From NCBI RefSeq assembly GCF_001423085.1, contig NZ_LMNU01000003.1, positions 59,255-123,254 on the forward strand: a stretch of DNA of 64,000 bases. Direction: 5' to 3'. Shown piece by piece: positions 43,036 to 52,339 of this stretch; positions within the stretch are counted from its first letter, which is position 1; each line of letters opens with the position of its first letter. A model generated the notes under the pieces. The model did not search any database. It saw nothing but the letters and a program-made list of their open reading frames with translations, and was not told the DNA's origin. The DNA comes from Methylobacterium sp. Leaf125 (GTDB lineage Bacteria; Pseudomonadota; Alphaproteobacteria; Rhizobiales; Beijerinckiaceae). Both the position numbers and the translations under genes were made by a program.

Positions 43036-44022
43036 TCAGTCCCGCGGCCGCGCGGCGGCCCGATAGGCCGCGGGCGTCACGGCGTAGCGCCGGCGGAAAT
43101 GCCGGCGCAGGGTCGCGGCGGTGGCGAAGCCCGCCGCCTCGGCGACGGCCTGGAGCGGCGGGTCCGCCTGCTCCAGCAGATCCCGGGCCCGGGCGAGGCG
43201 CAGGTCGAGGAGCCAGCGGGCCGGCGTCGTGCCGGTCGCGGCGGAGAAGCGGCGCAGCAGGGTCCGCGGGCTCATGCCGGCACGGGCCGCCAGATGGGCG
43301 ACCGGCCAGTCGCGGGCCGGCGCCGCCCGCATGGCATCGAGCAGCGGCCCGATCCGCGTCGCCTCGTGGAGCGTCGGCACCGCACCCGCCACCACCTGGG
43401 CCTGGCCGCCGTCCCGGTGCGGCGGCACGACGAGGCGCCGGGCGACGGCATTGGCGGCGGCCGGCCCGAAGTCGCGGCGCACGAGGTGCAGGCAGAGGTC
43501 GATCCCGGCGGCCGAGCCGGCCGAGGTCAGGATCGGACCTTCGTCCACGTAGAGGACGTCGGGGGTGAAGCGGATGCCGGGATGGCGCGCGGCCAGGGCC
43601 GCGGCATGGCGCCAATGGGTGGTGGCACGGCGCCCGTCGAGGAGGCCCGCCGCCGCGAGCACGAAGACGCCGGAGCAGATCGACAGGATGCGCGCCCCGC
43701 GGGCCGCGGCCGCCCGCAGGGCGGTGGCGAGAGCCTGGGGAACGGGCCTGTCCGCACCGCGCCAGCCCGGCACCACGATGGTGCCGGCGTGATCCAGGAG
43801 GTCGAGCCCGCCATCGACGAGGAGGCGCACGCCGCCCTCGGCCCGCAGCGGCCCGGGATCGAGCCCGGCCACGGCGAAGCGGTACCAGTCCGGCCCCATC
43901 TCGGGGCGGGGCAGGCCGAAGACCTCCACGGCGACGCCGAACTCGAAGGTGCAGAGACCGTCATAGGCCAGCACCACCACGAGACGGTCGGCGGGGGAAA
44001 GGCGCGCCTGCGACTTTGGCAT
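43036..44022 (-). CDS. GlxA-family transcriptional regulator (DJ-1/PfpI plus AraC HTH)
   Basis: 328 residues from ATG 44022. N-terminal DJ-1/PfpI-like domain (LVVVLAYDGLCTFEFGVAVEVF, then ARILSICSGVFVLAAAGLLDGRRATTHWRH; the Cys of CSG is the family nucleophile position). C-terminal AraC HTH: WPVAHLAARAGMSPRTLLRRFSAATGTTPARWLL and VAEAAGFATAATLRRHFRRRYAVTPAAYR. Divergent from a rhodanese gene 86 bp away, a pairing seen for the FtrA subtype; it may regulate the rhodanese. Confidence 0.9.
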   Translation of the reverse strand: MPKSQARLSPADRLVVVLAYDGLCTFEFGVAVEVFGLPRPEMGPDWYRFAVAGLDPGPLRAEGGVRLLVDGGLDLLDHAGTIVVPGWRGADRPVPQALATALRAAAARGARILSICSGVFVLAAAGLLDGRRATTHWRHAAALAARHPGIRFTPDVLYVDEGPILTSAGSAAGIDLCLHLVRRDFGPAAANAVARRLVVPPHRDGGQAQVVAGAVPTLHEATRIGPLLDAMRAAPARDWPVAHLAARAGMSPRTLLRRFSAATGTTPARWLLDLRLARARDLLEQADPPLQAVAEAAGFATAATLRRHFRRRYAVTPAAYRAAARPRD

Positions 44023-44108
44023 GATCGCGACGCTAACCGGCAATCCAGGCCGCCGCCAAGCAGCGCGCCCGCTGGTAGGTCTGCCGTCCCCTGCGATGGA
44101 GACCGACG

Positions 44109-44582
44109 ATGAGCCCCGTGACCGCCATTCCCGCCTGCCCACCCGCGATCGCGCGGGCTCACTTCCGGCGTCGCCTGGAACTGGAGACCGATTGCGCCGA
44201 CGTGGCGGCCGCCCTGGGCGCCGGACCGCCCGACTTCGTGCTGCTGCACGCCGTCGGGTCGGCGGCGGCGTTCCGGCGCCGGCACATCCCGGGCGCCGTG
44301 CACCTGCCGCACCACCTGATCACGGCCGAGCGCCTCGCCGCCTGGCCCGCCGCTACGCTGTTCGTGGTCTACTGCGCCGGCCCCCATTGCAACGGGGCCG
44401 ACCGGGCCGCCCTGCGGCTCGCCGAGCTCGGCCGGCCGGTCAAGCTCATGCTCGGCGTGCTGACCGGCTGGGCCGACGAGGGGTTGGCTTTCGCGGGCGA
44501 CCTGGATTCCACGAGCGACTTGGATTCCACGAGCGACTTGGCCTTCCCGCGTGAAGACCAGTCCGGCGGGGACCATTCCTGA
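44109..44582 (+). CDS. Rhodanese-like domain protein
   Basis: 157 residues with one rhodanese domain: FRRRHIPGAVHLPHHLI, the active-site loop VVYCAGPHCNGADRAAL (Cys after VY) and VKLMLGVLTGWADEGL. After the domain come DLDSTS units (18-bp repeats 44499-44534) and an acidic tail. Possible sulfur transfer; substrate unknown. Divergent from the GlxA-type regulator. Confidence 0.88.
   Translation: MSPVTAIPACPPAIARAHFRRRLELETDCADVAAALGAGPPDFVLLHAVGSAAAFRRRHIPGAVHLPHHLITAERLAAWPAATLFVVYCAGPHCNGADRAALRLAELGRPVKLMLGVLTGWADEGLAFAGDLDSTSDLDSTSDLAFPREDQSGGDHS
44499..44543. repeat. 18-bp tandem repeat in the rhodanese gene
   Basis: GACCTGGATTCCACGAGC then GACTTGGATTCCACGAGC and the start of a third copy; encodes DLDSTSDLDSTSDLA at the C-terminal tail. 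Confidence 0.88.
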
Positions 44583-44685
44583 AATCGGCCATCGTTCGCG
44601 AGGCCAGTGTTCAATCTTCCTTTACCATAGGCAGAACAAAGTTGCCGTCGGGGCGGCGCCTGGGTCCGCCCCCAGCCGGACGGCC

Positions 44686-45795
44686 ATGTTCCTCTTCACC
44701 ACGCCCCCCGCCACTGCCCGCGATCCCGGCGCCAGCCGGGACCTGGGCACGCGCGACGGCGCCGCCGGGCGCACGGGCGCGTCGAGCGGGGTCATCGAGG
44801 CGATCCGCGACGGGGCGCAGACCTCCGGCGCGGGCTTCGACTATCTCCTGGCCACGGCCCAGCGCGAATCCGCCCTCGACCCCTCCGCCAAGGCCGGCAC
44901 CTCCTCGGCCACCGGCCTGTTCCAGTTCATCGAGCAGACCTGGCTCGGCACCCTGAAGACCGCCGGTCCCCGCCTCGGCCTCGGGACCTACGCGGACGCG
45001 ATCACCCGGAGCGCCGACGGCACCTACGCGGTGAGCGATCCGGCGGCCAAGCAGACCATCCTCGACCTGCGCCGCGATCCGCGGATCGCCGCCACCCTGG
45101 CGGGCGCCCTGACCGAGCAGAACCGGGAAGCGCTGAGCGGCGCCCTCGGGCGCGAGCCCACCGGCGGCGATCTCTACGCCGCCCACGTCCTCGGCGCCCG
45201 CGGAGCCGCCGCCCTCATCGCCACCGCGCAGGCGAGCCCGGCCCGGGCCGCCGCCCTCGACATGCCGGAGGCGGCCGCCGCCAATCGCGGCCTGTTCTAC
45301 GACAAGACCGGGCGCCCGCGCGGCGCGGCCGAACTCTACGCCCACCTCGCCGCGGCCCGCACCGGCCCGGCGCCGGCCACGCCCGCCGCCACGATCACCC
45401 TGCCCGAGGGCACCACCGCCTACGCCTCCCTCAACGAGGGCGGCCTGCGCTCGATGTTCCAGACGGATCCGCGCCAGCAGGGCGGCGTCTCGGCCGGAGT
45501 CGCCCGCCTCTGGCAGGGGCGCAGCGCCGGAACCGATGCGAGCCGGACGGAGCCGGCCCGCGCGGCGCCGACCTACTTCCCGCGCTCGGACGGCACCGAG
45601 AGCGTGACCGGCAGCGCGCCCGCCGCCACCGTCGCACCGGCGACCGCTGCGAACCCCGTGCCGGCCGCCGCGACGGCCCTGGTCGGAGCCCCGCTGCCGC
45701 CCCGCCGTCCGGCGGAGTTCGGCGCTTCCAGTCAGGCGGCCCGCCCCGGCGCCCCCCTCGACCTGTCCCTCTTCACGATCCGGAGCGGCTCATGA
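44686..45795 (+). CDS. Lytic transglycosylase (SLT) domain protein
   Basis: 369 residues from ATG 44686 (longer reading from 44551 lacks protein-like composition). SLT-type core near residues 35-130: FDYLLATAQRESALDPSAKAGTSSATGLFQFIEQTWLGTL with catalytic Glu in QRES, and a GGDLYAAHVLGARGAAALI segment. A Pro/Ala/Thr-rich tail follows, ending ARPGAPLDLSLFTIRSGS. No signal peptide is evident, so secretion might be non-classical or through the flagellar or other apparatus. Translationally coupled (ATGA) to the DUF2336 gene. Confidence 0.82.
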   Translation: MFLFTTPPATARDPGASRDLGTRDGAAGRTGASSGVIEAIRDGAQTSGAGFDYLLATAQRESALDPSAKAGTSSATGLFQFIEQTWLGTLKTAGPRLGLGTYADAITRSADGTYAVSDPAAKQTILDLRRDPRIAATLAGALTEQNREALSGALGREPTGGDLYAAHVLGARGAAALIATAQASPARAAALDMPEAAAANRGLFYDKTGRPRGAAELYAHLAAARTGPAPATPAATITLPEGTTAYASLNEGGLRSMFQTDPRQQGGVSAGVARLWQGRSAGTDASRTEPARAAPTYFPRSDGTESVTGSAPAATVAPATAANPVPAAATALVGAPLPPRRPAEFGASSQAARPGAPLDLSLFTIRSGS

Positions 45796-47483
45796 TCATC
45801 CGCCAGTTCCTCGCCTGGACGCAGCACACTTCCGCGGCGCGACGGGCGGAGGCCGCGGGTGCCCTGGCCCGCGCCTACCTCTATGACGGCCTCGGCGAGG
45901 ATATCGCCTGGGAGGCGGAGGCCGCCCTCCTCGCCCTCCTGGACGATCCCTCGAGCCTGGTGCGCCGGGCCCTGGCGGAGGCCTGCGCCGCCTGCGCGAA
46001 CGCCCCGCGTCCCCTGATCGTGGCGCTGGCGGGCGACCAGGCCGAGATCGCCACCCTGGTGCTGGCCCGCTCGCCCGTGCTGAGCGACGCCGACCTCGTC
46101 GACGGCGTCGCCATCGGGTGCCTCGCCGCCCGCCGCGCCATCGCGAGCCGGATCGACCTGTCGCCGGCCGTCGCCGGGGCGCTCGCCGAGATCGCGGAGC
46201 CCGAGGCCCTGGTCGTGCTCGCCCGGAACCGCAGCGCCCACATCACCACCGGCAGCCTGATGCGGATGGTGGAGCGCCACGGCGACGTGGCCGCCCTGCG
46301 CGAGGCGATCCTGGCCCGGCCCTACCTGCCCCTCGAGGTGCGCCAGAGCGTGACCACGCGCCTCGCCGAATCGCTCTCCGCCTTCGCGGTCTCCTCCGGC
46401 TGGCTCACCCCGGCCCGCAGCGCGCGCGCCAGCCGCGAGGCGCAGGAGCGCACGACCCTGGCCTTCTGCGCCGAGGCCCATCCCGTCGACCTCGCCCGGT
46501 TGGTCGCCCACCTGAAGGCCTGCGGCCAGCTCAATGCCGGCCTGCTGCTGCGGGCGATCCTGTCCGGCAACATGGCCTTCGCCGAGATGGCCCTGGCCGA
46601 TCTCGCCGGCCTGCCCGTCCGCCGGGTGGCCGGCCTGATGCACGATGCCTCGACCGCCGCCTTCGCGGCCCTGCACCGCAAGGCCGGCCTGCCGCCGGTG
46701 CTGCTGCCGGCCTTCAGCGCCGCGCTGTCGGCCTGGCGCGAGGCCGGGGCGGGCACCATCGCCAGCGCCGGGGCGGGCCTGTCGCGCCTGATGATCGAGC
46801 GGGCGCTGACCGCCTGCGAGACGATGCCCTTCGCGGAGGCCCAGAGCGTCATGGCGCTGCTGTCCCGCTTCGAGGCCGAGGCCGCCCGCGACGAGGCCCG
46901 GGTGCTCGCCCGCGAACTCGCCGCCGAGGCCGAGCGCAGCGAGATCCTGCGGATCGAGCGCGAGATCCTCGACGCCGAGTGGCGCGAGGCCCAGCGCCAA
47001 GTCCTCGCAGACTGGGACGCGCCGCAGGCCCTCGAGGCAGCCCCCGCCGCCGCCCCAGAACCGGTCGCCGAGATCGTCGCCGCGGCGGCGCCGGAGGCTT
47101 TGCAAGCGACCTCGGAAGTGACTTCGGAAGCGACTTCGGAAGAAACCCTGGAAGTGACCCCGGACGCGTCCGCTCCGGTGGCCGTCGACCCCGCTGCGGA
47201 AGCCCTGCCCATCGTGACGAATCGGCCGGCCTCGGGGGATTCGGAGGTCGCCGCGGTCGCGGAGATCCTGGCCGTGGTGCCGGCCGAGGCTTCGACGGAG
47301 GTCGTGACGGCGCGCACCGATCCGGTGGGCCTGATCCTCGACGGACTCTCCGACGCGCTGCTGGCCGAGTTCGAGGGCAGCCGCGCCCGGAGCCGTGCCC
47401 TCGCCACCGAGGTCGTGCTCGACGCGATCCCCGAGGCGCTGATCGCGCGCTACCGTGAGGACCGGGCGCGCCTCGCCGCCTGA
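45792..47483 (+). CDS. DUF2336 repeat protein
   Basis: 563 residues, start overlapping the previous stop by four bases. HEAT-like alpha-repeats throughout (AALLALLDDPSSLVRRALAEACA, LVDGVAIGCLAARRAIASR, then AEMALADLAGLPVRRVAGL), which is the DUF2336 family. A Pro/Glu/Thr/Val-rich linker (about 430-500) contains four 12-bp repeats (47106-47153). No catalytic motifs; likely a scaffold or interaction protein. The pairing with a lytic transglycosylase gene suggests a shared role in wall or appendage assembly. Confidence 0.85.
   Translation: MIIRQFLAWTQHTSAARRAEAAGALARAYLYDGLGEDIAWEAEAALLALLDDPSSLVRRALAEACAACANAPRPLIVALAGDQAEIATLVLARSPVLSDADLVDGVAIGCLAARRAIASRIDLSPAVAGALAEIAEPEALVVLARNRSAHITTGSLMRMVERHGDVAALREAILARPYLPLEVRQSVTTRLAESLSAFAVSSGWLTPARSARASREAQERTTLAFCAEAHPVDLARLVAHLKACGQLNAGLLLRAILSGNMAFAEMALADLAGLPVRRVAGLMHDASTAAFAALHRKAGLPPVLLPAFSAALSAWREAGAGTIASAGAGLSRLMIERALTACETMPFAEAQSVMALLSRFEAEAARDEARVLARELAAEAERSEILRIEREILDAEWREAQRQVLADWDAPQALEAAPAAAPEPVAEIVAAAAPEALQATSEVTSEATSEETLEVTPDASAPVAVDPAAEALPIVTNRPASGDSEVAAVAEILAVVPAEASTEVVTARTDPVGLILDGLSDALLAEFEGSRARSRALATEVVLDAIPEALIARYREDRARLAA
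47106..47153. repeat. Four 12-bp tandem repeats in the DUF2336 gene
   Basis: GCGACCTCGGAA, GTGACTTCGGAA, GCGACTTCGGAA and GAAACCCTGGAA; encode a TSE(V/A/E)TSE-type acidic linker. Confidence 0.88.
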
Positions 47484-47490
47484 GGGGCGC

Positions 47491-48261
47491 TCAGCCGAAC
47501 TGCTCGCGCAGGATGCGCTCGTCGAGGCTGTGACCGGGATCGTGCAGCAGGGTCAGGTTGGTGGCGTGGTCGAGCCAGGTCTCCACCGTGCAGACCCGCC
47601 GGAACTCGGTATGGTCGGCCACCGCCGCCACCGGCCGGTGCTCGGCGTCCAGCACCTCGATGAGGATGCGGGCGTAGTCCGGCAGCAGGGCCCCGTGCCA
47701 GCGCCGGGGCCGGAAGGCCGAGATCGGCGTCAGGGCCAGGAGCCGGGCGTTGAGGGGCAGGATCGGGCCGCCCACCGACAGGTTGTAGGCGGTGGACCCG
47801 GCCGGGGTCGCCGCGAGCACGCCGTCGGCGATGAGCTCCGGCAGGCGGACATGGCCGTCGATCGAGATACGCAGCTTGGCGGTCTGGTGCGTCTGGCGCA
47901 GCATGTAGACCTCGTTCAGGGCGCGGGCCTGGTGCCGGCGCCCCTCCGTGTCCACGGCCTCCATCATCAGCGGGTGGATGATGCTGCGCTTGGTGTTCTC
48001 CAGGCGCTCGATCAGCCCGTCCTCGCGGAACTCGTTCATGAGGAAGCCGACCGTGCCGCGGTTCATGCCGTAGATCGGCGTGCCGGCATGCATGAAGCGG
48101 TGCAGGGTCTGGAGCATCAGCCCGTCGCCGCCCAGCGCCACCACCACGTCGGCCTCGTCGGGCGGCACGTGGTCGTAGCGCCGCATCAGGGTCGCGGCCG
48201 CCTGGCGGGCGTCCTCCGTGGGACTCGCGACGAAGGCAAGCCGTTCGAAACGCCGGGCCAT
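47491..48261 (-). CDS. nadK: NAD kinase
   Basis: 256 residues from ATG 48261. The kinase motif [35 protein letters not shown] and [18 protein letters not shown] are all present, diagnostic of NAD kinase. Makes NADP+ from NAD+. Length fits the alphaproteobacterial form. Upstream in-frame codons run through 12-bp repeats and are not coding. Eight bp from the stop of the convergent DUF2336 gene. Confidence 0.95.
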   Translation of the reverse strand: MARRFERLAFVASPTEDARQAAATLMRRYDHVPPDEADVVVALGGDGLMLQTLHRFMHAGTPIYGMNRGTVGFLMNEFREDGLIERLENTKRSIIHPLMMEAVDTEGRRHQARALNEVYMLRQTHQTAKLRISIDGHVRLPELIADGVLAATPAGSTAYNLSVGGPILPLNARLLALTPISAFRPRRWHGALLPDYARILIEVLDAEHRPVAAVADHTEFRRVCTVETWLDHATNLTLLHDPGHSLDERILREQFG

Positions 48262-48281
48262 GGGCTCACATCCGTCCTGTC

Positions 48282-48320
48282 GACCACCTTGCCGACCACC
48301 TTGCCGACCACCTTGCCGAC
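48282..48320. repeat. 12-bp tandem repeats in the nadK leader
   Basis: GACCACCTTGCC occurs three times in exact tandem plus a partial fourth, ending 21 bases before the nadK start codon on the minus strand. This is exactly where a ribosome or transcript leader lies. Confidence 0.9.
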
Positions 48321-48421
48321 GCGGAGCGTTCGCGCCAGCGTCTCGATTCCAGCCCTGCCGGCATCCCCGCCGGCCCGCTCCCGCCGGTGGAGCGGCAGAG
48401 CCCTGGTCGGAGACCCATAGC

Positions 48422-48754
48422 ATGGAGCGGCCGCTTCTCGTCTACACCACCTTCCCGGATGCCGGCACCGCCCTGAAAGTCGGAGAGGCGCTGGTGCGGC
48501 TGCGCCTCGCGGCCTGCGTCAACGTCCTGCCGGGAATGCTCTCGGTCTACGCCTGGAAGGGCGCGGTGGAGCAGGGCTCGGAGGTCGTCGCGATCCTGAA
48601 GAGCCGCGAGAGCCTCGCCGACGCCCTCGGCGCCGCCCTGAAGGCCCGCCACCCCTACGCGACGCCGATCATCCTGCACCTGCCGGTGGCGGGGGCCGAC
48701 CCCGACACCGCGGCCTGGATCGCGGCGGAGACTCAAGGGCCGCCGATCGGGTAG
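48422..48754 (+). CDS. cutA: Divalent-cation tolerance protein CutA
   Basis: 110 residues. The CutA1 fold is clear: [43 protein letters not shown], then [17 protein letters not shown] and [14 protein letters not shown]. Trimeric ferredoxin-like protein of uncertain role. The stop overlaps the convergent glycosyltransferase gene by 22 bp. Confidence 0.95.
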   Translation: MERPLLVYTTFPDAGTALKVGEALVRLRLAACVNVLPGMLSVYAWKGAVEQGSEVVAILKSRESLADALGAALKARHPYATPIILHLPVAGADPDTAAWIAAETQGPPIG

Positions 48755-49863
48755 CTCCGGCCCTTCCACAGGGGCGTGCCGCTGCCCTTGCGCCGCAGGA
48801 GGGCGGTCCACTGGATCGCCAGGGCGACCAGCACCGTCGCCGGGTGGAGCAGAACCGTCCCCAGGGGCTCGCGGGTGATCAGGGTGATCGCCGCCCGGGT
48901 CGCCAGGGAGACGAGGACGGCGGCGAAGGCCAGGAACGCGGCGTGGCCGGATCCGAGGCCGACCAGGGCCGCCAGGAGGAGAAGCCAGGGCAGGACGTGC
49001 CCCCCGACCAGGAGCAGGGTCCAGACGGGCAGGGCCCGCGGGGTCGCCATGCCCTCGTGGGCGTTCTTCGAGAAGCCGGCCCAGCTCTGCGCGAAGCCGC
49101 GATACATCCGGCAGGTCGCCAGGGCGTGCCCGGCCACGAGGTCGGTGCGGTAGCCGGCCTGGCGGAAGCGGCGCGGCAGCACGACGCCGTCGTGCAGGCT
49201 GGTGCGCACGGCGCCGTGCCCGCCGGTGGCCGCGTAGGCCTCGCGTCCGACGAGGACGAGCTGGCCGCAGGCGGCGCCGAGGCTGGGGCGCGGGGAGGCC
49301 CGCATCATCGCCATCGGCAGGTAGCCGAGGAGCAGGAAGTTGATCATCGGCACCGTCAGGCGCTCGCCCAGCGAGCCCATGCGCTGGCGCGGCACGCCGC
49401 TGACCAGGGCGCTCTCGGTCCGGCGCGCATGGGCGGCGAGCGCCGCCGCCGCGGCGGGCGCCAGGCTGACATCGGCGTCGACGAAGAGGAGATGCGTTCC
49501 TGTCGCGGCCTCGGCCAGCCGCGCACAGGCGTGGTTCTTGCCCGTCCAGCCCTCGGGCAGGGGCGGGATCGGGACGAGGCGCAGGCGCGGGTCCTCGGCA
49601 GCGATGGCGGCCACGATAGCGGCGGTGTCGTCGGTGGAATGGTCGTCGCCGACGAGCACCTCCAGGGCGACGCCGGCGCTCGACAGGGCGGCCCGCACGG
49701 TGGTGGCGATCACCGCAGCCTCGTTGCGGGCCGGGATCAGCACCGAGACCCGGGCCCGGACGTCGAGGTCCGGCTCGGGGGTGCGCAGGATCGAGAGGTT
49801 CACCCAGGCGACGAGGGCGGGCAGCAGCGCACAGGCCAGGGCCAGGATCGCGAGACCGAGCAT
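48733..49863 (-). CDS. Family 2 glycosyltransferase of the carotenoid operon
   Basis: 376 residues. N-terminal membrane anchor (MLGLAILALACALLPALVAWVNL), GT2 core with SVLIPARNEAAVIATTVRAAL and a DXD motif in LLFVDADVSLAP, then QRMGSLGERLTVP and four C-terminal hydrophobic helices. Likely adds a sugar to a carotenoid acid or alcohol, as in the glucosyl carotenoids of methylobacteria; acceptor not decidable here. ATG 49863 overlaps the acyltransferase stop (TGATG). It is the last gene of the operon. Confidence 0.85.
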   Translation of the reverse strand: MLGLAILALACALLPALVAWVNLSILRTPEPDLDVRARVSVLIPARNEAAVIATTVRAALSSAGVALEVLVGDDHSTDDTAAIVAAIAAEDPRLRLVPIPPLPEGWTGKNHACARLAEAATGTHLLFVDADVSLAPAAAAALAAHARRTESALVSGVPRQRMGSLGERLTVPMINFLLLGYLPMAMMRASPRPSLGAACGQLVLVGREAYAATGGHGAVRTSLHDGVVLPRRFRQAGYRTDLVAGHALATCRMYRGFAQSWAGFSKNAHEGMATPRALPVWTLLLVGGHVLPWLLLLAALVGLGSGHAAFLAFAAVLVSLATRAAITLITREPLGTVLLHPATVLVALAIQWTALLRRKGSGTPLWKGRSYPIGGP

Positions 49864-50663
49864 CACGGAACCGGATCTCCCTTCTGGCGGTGGGCCGGCT
49901 CGAAGCGCCGCCCCGTGACGACGGCCCCGAGGCGCCGCCAGAGATCGTAGATCCCGCCGATCCCCTTGGCACCGGATGCGAGCGGCGTGAAGCGGTCGGC
50001 CGCGCGCGCGATTACGTCGAGACTGAGCCGGTCGAGGGTGGCGGTCAGGTCCGCCTCCATCCGGGCGAGGCGCTCGGCCCGGGGCAGGGCCAGCAGCTCG
50101 GCGCCGGAGATCGGCGCTCCGAAGGCCGCGAAGGCCTCGCCGCCGCGCTCCTCCCAGAAGGCGTATTCGAGAGCCAGCGGCACGAACAGCGCGTCGGGCG
50201 CGATCTCGGGCAGCCGGCCGACGCCGGCGCGCAGGCCCAGCGGCCGGGCGCGAACGTCCTGGAAGCGACCCTGGGCGGTGATCCAGATCATCCGGTTCGG
50301 CGCCCCCAGGATGCGCCGCGTCGCCCTGAGGAACTGGGCCGCGCCGCGGGCCGAATCGAGGTCCACCGCGAAGGCCCCCATCCGGGCGAAGACCGCGTAC
50401 TTCTCCAGCATCCGCGCGTCGAAGGGCGCGTAGCTTTCGCGGCGCGGAAACAGCCGTCCGGCCAGGAGGATGACCACGGCGGCGTCCCACCAGGCCGGAT
50501 GGTTGCAGTAGACCACCACGGGACCGGGATGGTCGGCGCAGGCCGGCACGCCCCAGCGGGCGAGCCGCAGGGCGTTGAGGTGGCGTCGGACGTAGCGGTC
50601 GAAGTACCCGACCATGAACCGCCACAGGGCGGGCGATCGGGCGGGGCCGTCCTCGCGGGACAC
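49863..50663 (-). CDS. 1-acyl-glycerol-3-phosphate-type (PlsC) acyltransferase of the carotenoid operon
   Basis: 266 residues from GTG 50663 (AAGG nine bases upstream); ATG 50615 is an alternative. The PlsC-type HX4D site is VVVYCNHPAWWDAAVVILL, followed by ESYAPFDARMLEKY, IWITAQGRFQDVRARP and LFVPLALEYAFW. In carotenoid operons such enzymes esterify the sugar of a glycosyl carotenoid with a fatty acid. No signal peptide or strong membrane helix. Starts 11 bp after the stop of the upstream desaturase gene. Confidence 0.8.
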   Translation of the reverse strand: MSREDGPARSPALWRFMVGYFDRYVRRHLNALRLARWGVPACADHPGPVVVYCNHPAWWDAAVVILLAGRLFPRRESYAPFDARMLEKYAVFARMGAFAVDLDSARGAAQFLRATRRILGAPNRMIWITAQGRFQDVRARPLGLRAGVGRLPEIAPDALFVPLALEYAFWEERGGEAFAAFGAPISGAELLALPRAERLARMEADLTATLDRLSLDVIARAADRFTPLASGAKGIGGIYDLWRRLGAVVTGRRFEPAHRQKGDPVP

Positions 50664-50674
50664 GCGGCGGGCCT

Positions 50675-52216
50675 TCAGGCGCTGGCGCGCGCCTCCCCGC
50701 CGACACCGGCGCTCCGCGCATCGGTGTCGAGGGCATCCGCCGCGATCCAGCCCGACATCATCACCATCGGCATGCCGGGACCCGGATGGGCCGCGCCGCC
50801 GGCGAGGTAGAGGCCGCGCACCTGCCGCGAGCGGTTGCCCGGCTTGAACGCGCCCATGAACTTGCCGTGGGAGGCAAGGCCGTAGATCGCGCCGTTGAGC
50901 ACCTTGTAGCGCTCGTGGATGTCCTGCGGGGTGAGGTGGCGCTCGACGACGATGCGCTCCTCCAGGTCGGGCATGTTGGCCGTGCGCTTGAGCTTGTCGA
51001 GGATGACCTGCCGGTAGGCCGGGAACATCTTCGACCAGTCGTGGTGCGGGCGCAGGTACGGGGTGTGAACCAGGACGTAGAGGGCCTCGCCGCCCTCGGG
51101 CGCCACCGACGGGTCGGTGGAGGAGGGGGCCGCCAGGTAGGCGGTCGGGTCCGGGGCCGGCTCGCCCTTGTGGTAGATGTAGTCGAATTCCTCCTCCGGG
51201 TTGCGGGAGAAGACGAAGTCGTGGTGGTTCAGGTGCTCGTAGCGCTTGTTCAGCCCGAGATAGAGCACCACGCCGGAGCAGGCCGGCTCGAAGCTCTTCT
51301 TCTCGTAGGACTTGCCGACGTCGCCCCCGACGAGCTCGCGGTAGGTGCGCACCGAATCCATGTTCGAGATCACGGCGTCGAACGGGGTGACGCCGGAGGC
51401 GGTCCGCACGCCCTTGACCGCCCCCTTCTCGATGGCGAGGCCGGTGACCTCGTCGCCCGGCCGCAGGGTGGCGCCGAGTTCTCCGGCGAGCTTCGTCAGG
51501 GCCTCGGCCACCGCGCGGGTGCCGCCCATCGGATACCAGACCCCCTCCGCCGTCTGCATGTGCGCGATGGCGCAGAGCACGGCCGGAGCGCCGTAGGGCG
51601 AGGAGCCGACATATTGCACGAAGTGGTCGAGCATCTGCGCGAGCCGCGCATCCTTCACCTTCGAGCGGATGGTGCCGGCCACCGACGAGCCCATGCGCAG
51701 GGACAGCACGTCCCGCAGGGTGCCGGGATTCATGTTGGCGCGGAGGTTGATCGTGTCGAACAGGTCCTCGACCGGCTTCCAGAAGAAGAACTTGTTCGAG
51801 ACGTCGTGCAGGTGCTCGGAGATCTCGAGGAACTTCTTGTAGCCTTCGCCGGCACCGGTGTTGGGCGCGAAGCGCTCCATGTCGGCGGCCATGGTGGGCA
51901 CGTCGGCCATCAGGTCGAGATGGGTGTTGTCGTCGAAGAAGCAGCGCCATTGCGGATCGAGGCGGCGCAGGTCCAGGTAGTCGTGGATGTTGCGCCCGGC
52001 CTCCTGGAAGATCCGCTCCAGCACCTTCGGCACGGTGAGGATGGTCGGCCCCATGTCGAAGCGGAAGCCGCCCTCGTGCAGGACCGCGGCCTTGCCGCCG
52101 AGCCAGTCGTTCTTGTCGTAGAGCGTGACGTTGTGGCCGCGCGCGGCGCTCACGCAGGCAGCCGCCAAGCCGCCCAACCCTGCGCCGACGACGGCGACCG
52201 AAGACCCAGCCCGCAT
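50675..52216 (-). CDS. CrtI/CrtN-family carotenoid desaturase/oxidase 1
   Basis: 513 residues from ATG 52216 (GGAG upstream). Dinucleotide-binding motif SVAVVGAGLGGLAAACVSAARGH, substrate segment GGFRFDMGPTILTVPKVLE, and C-terminal motif LYLAGGAAHPGPGMPMVMMSG typical of the CrtI/CrtN family. With the second desaturase in the operon, it could carry out stepwise desaturation or terminal oxidation of a C30 (diapophytoene or squalene) backbone. CrtN versus CrtP role cannot be assigned. Separated by 123 bp from the upstream ABC permease gene. Confidence 0.88.
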   Translation of the reverse strand: MRAGSSVAVVGAGLGGLAAACVSAARGHNVTLYDKNDWLGGKAAVLHEGGFRFDMGPTILTVPKVLERIFQEAGRNIHDYLDLRRLDPQWRCFFDDNTHLDLMADVPTMAADMERFAPNTGAGEGYKKFLEISEHLHDVSNKFFFWKPVEDLFDTINLRANMNPGTLRDVLSLRMGSSVAGTIRSKVKDARLAQMLDHFVQYVGSSPYGAPAVLCAIAHMQTAEGVWYPMGGTRAVAEALTKLAGELGATLRPGDEVTGLAIEKGAVKGVRTASGVTPFDAVISNMDSVRTYRELVGGDVGKSYEKKSFEPACSGVVLYLGLNKRYEHLNHHDFVFSRNPEEEFDYIYHKGEPAPDPTAYLAAPSSTDPSVAPEGGEALYVLVHTPYLRPHHDWSKMFPAYRQVILDKLKRTANMPDLEERIVVERHLTPQDIHERYKVLNGAIYGLASHGKFMGAFKPGNRSRQVRGLYLAGGAAHPGPGMPMVMMSGWIAADALDTDARSAGVGGEARASA

Positions 52217-52339
52217 GTTCGTGTCACTCCCCGGGCCGGTCCAAAAGCCCATCCCTGCCATGAAGCTAGACCGGATGGCCGCGCGGTCAACGCGCTAACC
52301 GGTCGCGGCACGGACCAACGCCGTCTTTGCCGTCCCGTC

